Below, in pieces: positions 9,565 to 19,775 of a stretch of DNA of 64,000 nt. A program made the position numbers and the translations under genes. Source of the stretch: Polytrichum commune (lineage: Eukaryota; Streptophyta; Polytrichopsida; Polytrichales; Polytrichaceae). The DNA is taken from positions 40,721,501-40,785,500 of the forward strand of contig OX485805.1 in assembly GCA_950295325.1 (NCBI GenBank), written 5' to 3'. How positions within the stretch are numbered: the stretch's first letter is position 1; every line of letters starts with the position of its first letter. The notes beneath the pieces are model-generated. The model was not told the origin of the DNA and did not search any database. It saw only the letters and a program-made list of their open reading frames with translations.

Positions 9565-12030
9565 TAGATTTTTCAAAAATGGAGAGACCAGAGGTGACAT
9601 TTTTCAAAACGTTTTTTTTTTCTTCATATTTGATTTGCAATTACAATAGGGACATGAGGTTAGGTCAGTTAGGTTCATGAGCTCCAAAGGGTTTTTTTTC
9701 TGGGTTCCAGAGTTTGCTCTTGAAAATGAAGAGACCCCTGCGCTAGCGCAGGGGTCCTTAGATTAGATTTTTGAAAACATTTTTTTTACTTGATATTTGA
9801 TTTGCAATTTCAGTAGGGTCATGAGGTTAGGTCAGTTAAGTTCATGAGCTCCAAATGGTTTTTTTTTTGGGTTCCAGAGTTTGCTCTTAAAAATGGAGAG
9901 ACCCCTGCGCCAGCGCAGGGGTCCTGAGGTTAGATTTTTGAAAACATTTTTTTTTCTTGATATTTGATTTTCAATTTCAGTAGGGTCCTGATGTTAGGTC
10001 AGGTAGGTTCATGAGCTGCAATGGGTTTTTTTCTGGGTTCCAGACTTTGCTCTTAAAAATGGAGAGACCCCTGCGCCAGTGCAGGGGTCCTGAGGTTAGA
10101 TTTTTGAAAACATTTTTTTTTTCTTGATATTTGATTTTCAATTTCAGTAGGGTCCTGATGTTAGGTCAGGTAGGTTCATGAGCTGCAATGGGTTTTTTTC
10201 TGGGTTCCAGAGTTGCTCTTGAAAATGGAGAGAGCCCTGCGCCAACGTAGGGGTCCTTAGGTTAGATTTTTGAAAACATTTTTTTTCGCTTGAAATTTTG
10301 AATTGCAATTTCAGTAGGGTCCTGATGTTAGGTCAAGTAGGTTCATGAGCTGCAATTGGTTTTTTTCTGGGTTCCAGAGTTTGCTCTTGAAAATGGAGAG
10401 ACCCCTGAGCTGGGGCATGGGTCCAGAGGTGACATTTTTCAAAACGTTTTTTTTTTCTTCATATTTGATTTGCAATTTCAGTAGGGACATGAGGTTAGGT
10501 CAGTTAGGTTCATGAGCTCCAAAGGGTTTTTTTTCTGGGTTCCAGAGTTTGCTCTTAAAAATGGATAGACCCCTGCGCTAGCGCAGGGGTCCTTAGGTTA
10601 GATTTTTGAAAACATTTTTTTTTTCTTCATATTTGATTTGCAATTTCAGTAGGGACATGATGTTAGGTCAGTTAGGTTCATGAGCTCCAAAGGGTTTTTT
10701 TTCTGGGTTCCAGAGTTTGCTCTTGAAAATGGATAGACCCCTGTGCTAGCGCAGGGGTCCTTAGGTTAGATTTTTGAATTTTTGAATTTTTTATTGATAT
10801 TTGATTTGCAATTTCAGTAGGGTCCTGATGTTAGGTCATGTAGGTTCATGAGCTGCAATGGGTTTCTTCCTGGGTTCCAGAGTTGCTCTTGAAAATGGAG
10901 AGACCCCTGCGCCAGCGGAGGGGTCCTTAGGTTAGATTTTTGAAAACATTTTTTTTTTGCTTGATATTTGATTTTCAATTTCGGTATGGTCCTGATGTTA
11001 GGTCAGGTAGGTTCATGAGTTGCTATGGGTTTTTTCCTGGGTTCCAGAGTTGCTCTTGAAAATGGAGAGACCCCTGTGCTGGCGCAGGGGTCCAGAGGTG
11101 ACATTTTTCAAAACGTTTTTGTTTTCTTCATATTTGATTTGCAATTTCAGTAGGGACATGAGGTTAGGTCAGTTAGGTTCATGAGCTCCAAAGGGTTTTT
11201 TTTCTGGGTTCCAGAGTTTGCTCTTGGAAATGGAGAGACCCCTACGCTAGCGCAGGGGTCCTTAGGTTAGATTTTTGAAAACATTTTTTTTGCTTGATAT
11301 TTGATTTGCAATTTCAGTAGGGTCATGAGGTTAGGTCCGTTAGGTTCATGAGCTCCAAATGGTTTTTTTTTTGGGTTCCAGAGTTTGCTCTTGAAAATGG
11401 AGAGAGCCCTGCGCCAGCGCAGGGGTCCTTGATTTTCAATTTTAGTAGGGTCCTGATGTTAGGTCAGGTAGGTTCATGAGCTGCAATGGGTTTTTTTCTG
11501 GGTTCCAGAGTTGCTCTTGAAAATGGAGAGACCTCTGCGCTGGCGCAGGGGTCCTTAGGTTAGATTTTTTAAAACAATTTTTTTTTGCTTGATATTTGAT
11601 TTTCAATTTCAGTAGGGACATGAGGTTAGGTCAGTTAGGTTCATGAGCTCGAAAGGGTTTTTTTTTTGGGTTCCTGAGTTTGCTCTTGAAAATGGAGAGA
11701 CCCCTGCGCTGGCGCAGGGGTCCTTAGGTTAGATTTTTGAAAACGTTTTTTTTTTGCTTCATATTTGATTTTCAATTTCAGTAGTGTCCTGATGTTAGGT
11801 CAAGTAGGTTCATGAGCTGCAATGGGTTTTTTTTGGGGTTCCTGAGTTGCTCTTGAAAATGGAGAGACCCCTGCGCCAGCGCAGGGGTCCTGAGGTTAGG
11901 ATTTTGAAAACATTTTTTTTTTGCTTGATATTTGATTTGCAATTTCAGTAGGGTCCTGATGTTAGGTTAGGTAGGTTCATGAGCTGCAATGGGTTTTTTT
12001 CTGGGTTCCAGAGTTTGCTCTTGAAATTGT
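9565..12030 (+). repeat. Satellite of about 14 units of about 170 bp, each with a GC palindrome
   Basis: A unit of about 165-170 bp repeats about 14 times. Each contains a pyrimidine-rich block, a TTGATATTTGATTTGCAATT-like block, an AGGTTCATGAGCT box, GGGTTCCAGAGTT, and a palindrome with arms GACCCCTGCGC and GCGCAGGGGTC. In the first unit the palindrome is a perfect 24-mer (9733-9756). The palindromes recur near 9745, 9910, 10075, 10235, 10400, 10570, 10740, 10910, 11078, 11240, 11410, 11535, 11705 and 11875. One unit near 11410-11535 is shortened. Variants of the box (GAGCTCC against GAGCTGC) alternate, suggesting at least two subfamilies. The array stops just before the ParB/methyltransferase-like gene. 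Confidence 0.9.
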
Positions 12031-12271
12031 TGACTTTGCTCTTGAAATTTGTGTATTTATTTGTGATTTCATGATGGCGCATTTTTTCTAATCTATATTG
12101 GTTTAATTCTTATGTGCATGCTTCTATAGATAGAGTGCTTTGAGCGGAGATTGACTACAACATTGTGTTCTCCAAGTTGCTTTGCCGTTTTTCCACTTTC
12201 TTAGCTAGTCGTCGTTTATACTACTTCATACTTTTTCTAAGTGTTTTGTGTTTCGTTTACCTACCTTTCAG

Positions 12272-15200
12272 ATGACACTATCCGATGTGCCCATGCCTGA
12301 TCAAGTCCCACCTCCGTCGATAGATTCCGTGGAGGAGGATTCTAGCATTTCCCCGGACAGTCAACATTCTCGAAGCCCAGATGTTGCCGAAGTGGAAGAG
12401 GATGTTCCTCCGAATGTCCCATCCTCCGATCATCACACTTTCGATATTAGCCATCATGTGGCGGAAGCCGATACCATACAAGATGCCACTCAAGAAACGC
12501 CCGATTCAAGCGACAAACGCTCAGGTAAACCCTTACTTCCTCATGGTGGTGTTGAACTTGGCATTGTTCACATGCCCCCTCATCTGCAGGACAAGGACCC
12601 CATGTGGAGCGCAAATGAGATGAGATTGCTGCAGAAGAGTGACTACAATAGCGTCATCTCCAGTCTTTGCACCTAACCCATTAAGAAGTCTCGATTCCTA
12701 ATTCCTCTGTGTCGTCTCAAGACCTACCCGAAGGTTCGTCCAATTGTCGATTCGGACGTCGAGATGTTGGCGAATGAGTTTGTCAAAGGGTATCGAGAAG
12801 GAGATCGAATTTTGTATGTGTCTCCTTTCGACATCGCGGACAAGGACCTTGCGGTTCGAGTGGATGACGCCATCTGGTCTAACCCGCTATGGAAGGCTGC
12901 TAATGATGAATTCGAAGAGTACTTGTCCTCTGATACTGATCTCCATCAGTTTCGGAATAAATACTTTTACGTTTACGAAGGCAATCACCGCGTGACGGCG
13001 TGGATGGGTTATATCCACAAGTACCATTCCAATAATCCTGACTGGTACATTTCTGTTGACTGTATTGTTCTCGACGCACGTGGGGAATGCTCAAGGCTCC
13101 TCAACGCCATGAACGATATCAACTGGTACGTATAGTTCCAAATCCATTTGAATTAATTTCATATTGCATTTATTCAGGGAAGCCTTGTTTTAATACTCAT
13201 ATCGTCACTCACAGGTCGACGGAACATGATCATGTTCAAGACAGTACTATTGCCAAGTTGCAAAGAATTCGAACCTTCGGCGCATTCAAACTTTCTCATT
13301 TCAAAGGTCTTATTAGCAAAGAGGACATGACTATTTGCGAGGCTTATAAACCCCGTGTACCGTCATGGTATCCACTCACCATGGACATTTTTGTGAAATT
13401 CCTTCACGCGGTAAGTTTTCTAAAGTTATGTGCTTATCGTTTTCATATTATGAATTGCATCATGCGTTTCTTGCATCTCAATTATTTTCGTACAGAGACA
13501 ATGCGCTGCTGCATCCGACGCTGCTTGCTCGAACTATTACGAGACCGTGCCCGAGAATAAAATGACTGGTCCTGGAGTCTGGAGCGCGATGGACAAGGCC
13601 ATCACGAAGTGTGTCAAGTATTGGCGCAGCCAAAGGTTTGACAAGATGGTTGCAATCGCCAACCCAGCCAATGGAGAGTTATTTGAACAAGAGGTATTTT
13701 CAACTCTCAACTCTCAACTCTCATCTCACCTCTCAACTCAACTCTCAACTCTCAACTATCAACTCTCATCTCAACTCTCAACTCCCAACTCTCAACTCTC
13801 AACTCAACTCTCAACTCTCAACTCTCATCTCAACTATCAACTCCCAACTCTCAACTCTCAACTCAACTCAACTCTCAACTCTCAACTCAACTCAACTCTC
13901 AACTCTCAACTCGCAAATTTTCTAATATAAATATCAATTTTCCACCCAGCTCAATAAACACTATACTAGCGGGAAATCATTGGACTTGACCGTTGAGCGT
14001 CTTCATAAAATTGAAACCACCAAGGTCCATCCAGACTTCAAAGGAAAATGGTTGCAATTGTGGAACGGAACGGACGAGGAATGGGCAGCCTACCGATTTC
14101 CTCTAGATCGTCCAATGAAGGACAAATTCCTCGACGCCTGGTTGCCAAGGGCTTCTCTCTGGTCTCAGGTATGACGATACTTACTTCCTCTAGGCTCTTC
14201 ATTTTTAATCCGTTGTAATCGTCGTTACTTCTAACACCCATCGTTTCATAATGTATGTCAGTTGTCTACTTTCCTTAATGACCACATCGACAACTATGTC
14301 GCTAAACTTAAGATCAACATTGAGTGGAGCTCCGTTGTTCTCAAGCCGGCGGAATACGTGGAGAAATGGAGGTCTCTATTGTGGAAGAAGGCTTTCCCCT
14401 TCTACCTCTCGGAAAATGCAAGCCCAAGGTTTCTGAAAGGTTCAGACCTCCTAAAGATTGAAGGTGGAATTTTAGCGGGCCACTTGTTTTACAGGTTTGT
14501 ATGATTTGACTTCTTGTTTGATTCAGTGTTCTCTTTGTCTCTATCACCCTTACTAAATGTAACGCATATATGCAGGTACATGAAGCAAGAGCTCATCGCC
14601 AAACGTGCTCTTGCGGCTTGGAAAGTTCCGGCTCATGTTGAGCTCAAACCGTCTACCCAAACGCCTATTGATGAACTTTGGACCGAAGACCAACGCAATC
14701 GATTTCCCAATGATGTGTTGCTCACAGGTGGTTGGTTCCTCGAGTGCCCACCAAACTTCGATCCTGAGGAGGAGAAACACCTCGTCCCTGTCCCGGAACC
14801 ATCTGCAGGAGGAGCGGCTCCTATGGTCACTGACTTAAACGACGACGACGAAGAGGAGGCAATTCAGCCTGAACCTGCTCCGAAGCCAAAAGTTGAACGT
14901 CGAGGGAAGGTTCGTTCTCGCGATGGTTCCGTTGTTGCAGCCTCACCTGCAGGAGTTCAAATTCCGGCAGGACCTCCTTTGGCTTCGACTCAGACTTCGC
15001 AACGCACGGTTTCTAATCCGCCATCACCTCCACGTTCCAACTTGGATGTTCAATCTAGCCAAACTCATCATGTCACACACTCTGGCCGTGGTGTACCACC
15101 CCCGAAAGGTGTAGGTGTCATTTCGTCTTCGCCGTTTAAGACGACCCTACCGATGTTTCTTGAGCATGGAAACTTCTGTGCCTTGCTTAACCAGTCTGAA

Positions 15201-16647
15201 CACCAGAAATTCATGGATCGGCAACTTGTCCGTATCGTAGACCACATTATCAAGGTCACACAATCCCATATCTCACTAACACTATCAATTTGACAATTTT
15301 CTTGGACTAGTGAGGTTTTTTATTATCGGTAACTCATGCTTTCCACTACTCTTATTCATACAGATCGGGGTCGGCCATACTTATCCTTGTGAATCGATGC
15401 AAATGCGGCCTAGGCATCCTGGAATTGATCTCGTGATTGTTGACGCTCCCGAAGACTTGGTCGTGCCTGTCATCTCCCCCATGTCCGTACCATCGTGGAA
15501 CAAGCGAGAGATAGACTACTTTGACCAACTCTTCGCCTTCGCAGATTGTCACTTGACCGATGACGGAGTTGTTCTACTCTTCCATCCCAAGGACCGTCGA
15601 ATCGAGAAGAAGTTAGATAGTAAAATCAAAATCTATGATTTTACGATTGTCCGGGATTGGTGGGGCTATAATCCCATTCCCATGGCCTCCTCCCTTCCAC
15701 ACCAGAAAGAGGTATTATCTTTTATGTTCATAATTTGAATTTCTCAATCCGACAATCAGTTTCAATATCTACTTATCCTTGAGGTTGTCTTACAGACCCA
15801 TAACTTCAACATTAAGGTCTTTGCACGCCTTAGTTCCAAGTTCCGCACTCGCCGATTGCGACCACAGTTCGTACAAATGGAGATCCTTCCTGAAGAGCGC
15901 GACGACTTGACGAACTTCACGACAACCGAGTCCCAACTTCTACGCCCTAGCGGACTTCCTTGGCGTGGCTTGCGTGAGAAGGACCCATCCTTTGTTCAGT
16001 GCTTCATCAAGTGTCTTACAGACGAGCGTGATATCGTCTGCGACTGGAGCCCTAGTACAGGTTTTCAATCTCTCCCTTCATCGTTTACAACAGCTGAAAC
16101 TGAATTCCACTTTCTAAATTCCGTTTTCCAAACTGCAGGTGCTTCTGTCATTGCTTGCCAACGTTCAAACCGACACCTCATCGCGTTGGAGCCGGATTCA
16201 GAAATCTTTGAGGCGCTTCTCAAGCCTTACGTGGATGCGATCCCGCAACCAGAAGAGCGCGCGGATTCAACCACAGACTCTGATTCTGAGGAAGACATTG
16301 CGCCAAAGAAGAAGAAGGGTCGCAAGTATTGCGGTGCGTCTTAACTCCATGTCTTAAGTCTCTCAAACATGTAATGTATTCATAGAATTTGTCATGCTGA
16401 CTTTGTTTTATTGTTTAGTGACGCAGGTCTCGCACGACGTTTGATCCGCCACGCTGATGTCTACATGAGTCCTCCTACTTCGTTCGCCTTACCTTCATAT
16501 GCCGAACGTATAGCACAGGATTTCATACGCGCCCCATCTCCAATCCTTTCAGATTCTCCACGTCAACTTTTCAACCCTACAGTGCTTAGATACATGGATG
16601 TCGAGGCTGATCAATGTGACCAGAGTTTCGATGTTGGTTCACCTTGA
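12272..16647 (+). pseudogene. ParB-like / beta-class DNA methyltransferase-like fusion, ten exons, one stop
   Basis: Exons: 12272-13125, 13215-13410, 13496-13693, 13950-14168, 14262-14494, 14576-15254, 15364-15711, 15796-16060, 16139-16333 and 16427-16647. All introns are GT-AG and all junctions keep phase, giving about 1135 codons. One in-frame TAA at 12674-12676 (codon 135) breaks it; an ATG at 12764 follows. Residues about 165-280 are ParB-like with YEGNHRVTAW at 235-244. A Ser/Pro-rich linker lies in exon 6. The C-terminal part has the beta-class methyltransferase order: motif IV position LVIVDAPED (DAPE 820-823), motif V-like LTDDGVVLLFHP, then CDWSPSTG (991-998) where DPFxGSG is usual, then the motif II acid in ALEPD (1015). 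KKKKGRK (1054-1060) may be a nuclear signal. ParB-methyltransferase fusions are known from bacteria and phages. The altered catalytic motifs make enzyme activity uncertain. ATG 12272 directly follows an acceptor-like TTTCAG, so an upstream exon is possible. Confidence 0.7.
13698..13918 (+). repeat. Intronic minisatellite, CTCAACT unit
   Basis: A tandem array of the 7-base unit CTCAACT with variants (CTCATCT, CTATCAACT, CTCCCAACT and a five-base ACTCA form) fills most of intron 3 (13694-13949) of the ParB/methyltransferase-like gene. It is pyrimidine-rich on the coding strand and lies about 30 bp upstream of the CACCCAG acceptor. It produces long open frames by chance that are not genes. Confidence 0.9.
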
Positions 16648-16726
16648 TCATGACTATCCATATGTTTGTTTCTTTTCTCTCGCCACGTGCATAATGTAGT
16701 CATTTCAAATGGCCATTTTTTTTTAA

Positions 16727-16732
16727 AATAAA
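16727..16732 (+). promoter_or_regulatory. AATAAA polyadenylation signal
   Basis: AATAAA lies about 80 bp downstream of the TGA at 16645-16647, next to a T-run. It suits the 3' end of the ParB/methyltransferase-like transcript. Confidence 0.45.
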
Positions 16733-18464
16733 ACATCTACAAGTTTCTTTGTGTCATAGCTATTGTAGACTTGTCAAAGAAGTTCAAAGAAGTTGAAGTT
16801 TGAAAGTTTGAGTTAAGCCATTTGCACTGAAATGCATGTGCACACTTCAAACTTGAACATTGAATTGACTCTATCTAACAAAACCTAGTAAGGACATGTC
16901 TTCGGTTTTTATGTCAATTGTATATAAATTGTTGAAGTGCATTTTGTTTATTTTAAAGCTTAGAAATATATACATATATATTGTATTCTTCCATAAATGC
17001 TACCGTTGTTGAACCCTAGTTTCAACTCATTTCTTCAATTGGATAATCTCACTAGAAGGACAATGCATTTCCTTCAATGGTTATTTTGCATTTTTTAAAA
17101 TATGAATAGCAGTTTAACACAAAAAAATAAGTTTTATTGCCTCCAAACACCCGTGGGGCGTTTGGTTATGTTTATGGGCTCATGCTGCCAATTTTAATTG
17201 CAGCATTGTACTAACTGAAAAAGCTGAATGATTGCCAACCCTTAAAAGTTGCCTAAGTTCAGAGGGGGCCTTGGCGAGAATAATAATGAAAATTCTTGTT
17301 TATACTCCATCTTTAGTCGTTTCTTAAAGAAGCAACCTGTCATAGAATATTTTAATCTCCTTAACGAGGTAAATTCTCCATTTAAGTACTAAGTTGAAGT
17401 CCATATTTATGGTGTAAATATGGTCAAGTGCATCATATAATTTAGCATATAGTTCTAGCATCAATGTCAAAATTTGTGATGTATGGGAGGGAATTATGAA
17501 AATAAGGAGTGAGAATTAAAACTCAAAACATCCATTCTTTAGGGTTTTGAGATATAAGAAGCAATGTCAATAAGGAGGTTAATACAAGAGACTTTATAGT
17601 ATATTGCATGGGAGAGTCAACAATTTAAATAAGTTACATTGGAGTGTGTTATTTGAATACATTTTTTCGAGGTGGCACCTATTCATAATTAGTTTGTATA
17701 GTCTAGATAATGTATGGATGAAAGTTATGCTCGTACGTGATAATCACCCTTTTCTAGCCACTTCAAAAGAGCCATGTGTCAAGAGGTTTTGGACTTAAAG
17801 TAGACGTGCTTAATTCAGTTGCTTATCTTAATGAACACCTATCTTTGAGTGGTATGTGGTTAGATGTAGCTACAAAAATGGAAACCCAAACAAATAAAAA
17901 AGATCGGACTATATACTCTATAGTATGATCCCCATCCTAGACGCAATACCTAATGAACATATTTGAGGGGACCTACCTACATGACCGATTAACAAGCACA
18001 AGAATATTCACTTGTTGGATTGTATAAACTTCCCCATTTAAATTATTGTTTCGAGGATGCTAGCCCTAATTACGCCCTTAGCCTTAAACACTAAAACAAA
18101 TTTGTGAATTAATTAAAACACAATTTCATTTCAACCTTGAACGGTCCTCATTTAAATCACCCTTTCATATAAATGATGACATCAGCCCTAATTTCACTAT
18201 ATATATAATAACAAAAATTTGCAGTAGGACCCCTTCCACGGATTTGGGGTACTCTTTTCCCTAAAAATATACATTTACAATTTTCTCCGGACCAAATTCA
18301 GTGGTAATAGGATCCTTATGTTTCAATAAATTTTTTAAAAGCGAGCGGAGAAATTCACGAAAACATGACGCTCACCGCTCTACGCTCATGCTGTAACTTT
18401 CCCCCTCATTATGTCACTTAATGGCCTAACTACCCCCCCTCTACACTAATAATGCTAACTGCCC
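16733..18464. other. AT-rich spacer without recognised genes
   Basis: There is no supportable gene and open frames are 64 codons or shorter. The 3' LTR of the downstream minus-strand retrotransposon would be expected here, but nothing matching the candidate LTR at 25483-27399 was seen. A minus-strand polypurine-like tract (18432-18443) is the only possible remnant. Confidence 0.5.
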
Positions 18465-19775
18465 TCAGTTAGTATGATATACTTTAAGACGATTGCCATT
18501 GATGCGAGTAGCTAGGGGTCGGCCTTGAAAATCTTCTAGGTCGCACGAGCCATTGTCGTAGGCCTTAACCACCTTATAGGGTCCTTGCCAACGAATTTTA
18601 AATTTCCCTGGAAATTTCTGGAAACGACTATCGTAAAGTAAGACTAAGTCTTTTTCAGAAATTATTTTGTTTTTAAGCTTGCTATCGTAATATGTTTTAC
18701 GCCATTTTTGGATAGCAACCGTATTAAGGTATGCTTGACCACGTATTTCATCCAATTTCTCTAGCATTGCTATTCGTTCGTTCAGTGACTCTGAATTGTC
18801 TAGGCGTTCTTCCAATGCTATGCGTAAAGAGGGTAATTCTAGCTCAATGGGTAGAATTGCCTCTTGTCCATATACCAATTGGAATGGGGTGAATTTTGTG
18901 GTAACCTTGTAGGCTGTCCGATACGCCCATAAGGCGTCTAATAACTTAACATCCCAATCCACCATAGAGCCTTGGACGGTTTTGGTTATAATTTTACACA
19001 AAATTCCATTTGTCTTTTCTGTTTGACCGTTTGCTCTCGGGTGGTATGGTGTTGTGAGTCGATGTTTAATTTTATACTTCTCCGTTAGCAATTTAATGAC
19101 ATCGTTCACAAAATGAGTACCTCTATCACTAATCAACTCTCGTGGGCATCCAAAGCGTGCTAAGATATTAGTTTTAAGAAACTTGGCAACTGTCTCTTTA
19201 TCATCACGTTTAGTGGCTTTAGCCTCAGCCCATTTAGTGGCATAGTCTGTAGCAACTAAAATGTAACGATGACGTCCACTCTTACTAGGGGGGTTAATTG
19301 GACCCACAAAATCTATCCCCCATTTCTCAAAGGGCGCTAATGCTAGAATAGGGTGTAAGGGCATAGCGGACGTGCTTGTGGGCTTGCCGATTCTTTGACA
19401 CGCGTCACATTGTCTAGCATAAGTGACACAGTCGTTAAACAAGGTGGGCCACCAGTACCCGGCCTGTAACACTTTTCTAGCAGTGACATTGCTTGCAAAA
19501 TGACCTCCTGCAGGATCACTATGACATCCCAAAAGAATTAAGGGTATTTCTGAACTCATAATACAACGTCTTAGTACACCATCTTTGCCCTTTTTATACA
19601 ACGTGTCGGCAATGATCGAGTATGGAGCCGCTTTAAATATTAGACGCTGTTGTTGTTTCTTAGAGAGTCCTTCAGGAAATGTGTTGGTTTGTAAGTAATT
19701 AACTATCTCAGCATATTCAGGAGACACCTTTTCAATGAAAAATAGATCAGCATCAGGGAAGGAGTCATCAATGGG
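18465..19775 (-). pseudogene. Integrase part of the Ty3 polyprotein
   Basis: This part is in the same frame as the upstream RT/RNase H, separated by one TAA at 19776-19778 (context DALGT-stop-PIDDSFPDAD). It shows an HHCC zinc-binding region (LLGCHSDPAGGH ... CDACQ) and a DDE core with WGIDF, then a second Asp in ISDRGTHF, and a Glu in ANGQTEKTNG. A GPY/F-like module follows (RWQGPYKVV) near the C-terminus. The protein ends at LKVYHTN with no chromodomain. Known role: insertion of the cDNA into the host genome. Length and motifs look full; the preceding stop separates it from the rest of pol. Confidence 0.9.

Noticed and set aside
9565-12030. CRISPR-like array of repeats and spacers
   Set aside because: Units are contiguous tandem repeats of about 170 bp with similar sequence throughout and no unique spacers; the genome is eukaryotic.
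12525-12589. A possible 65-bp intron (GTAAAC...CTGCAG) in the first exon of the methyltransferase-like gene
   Set aside because: Splicing it shifts the frame and meets a stop within about ten codons, while reading through keeps a protein-like frame.
13547-13930. ORFs of 104-127 codons with STLNSQLSTLNSQ repeats
   Set aside because: They are translations of the intronic CTCAACT minisatellite; the real exon ends at 13693.
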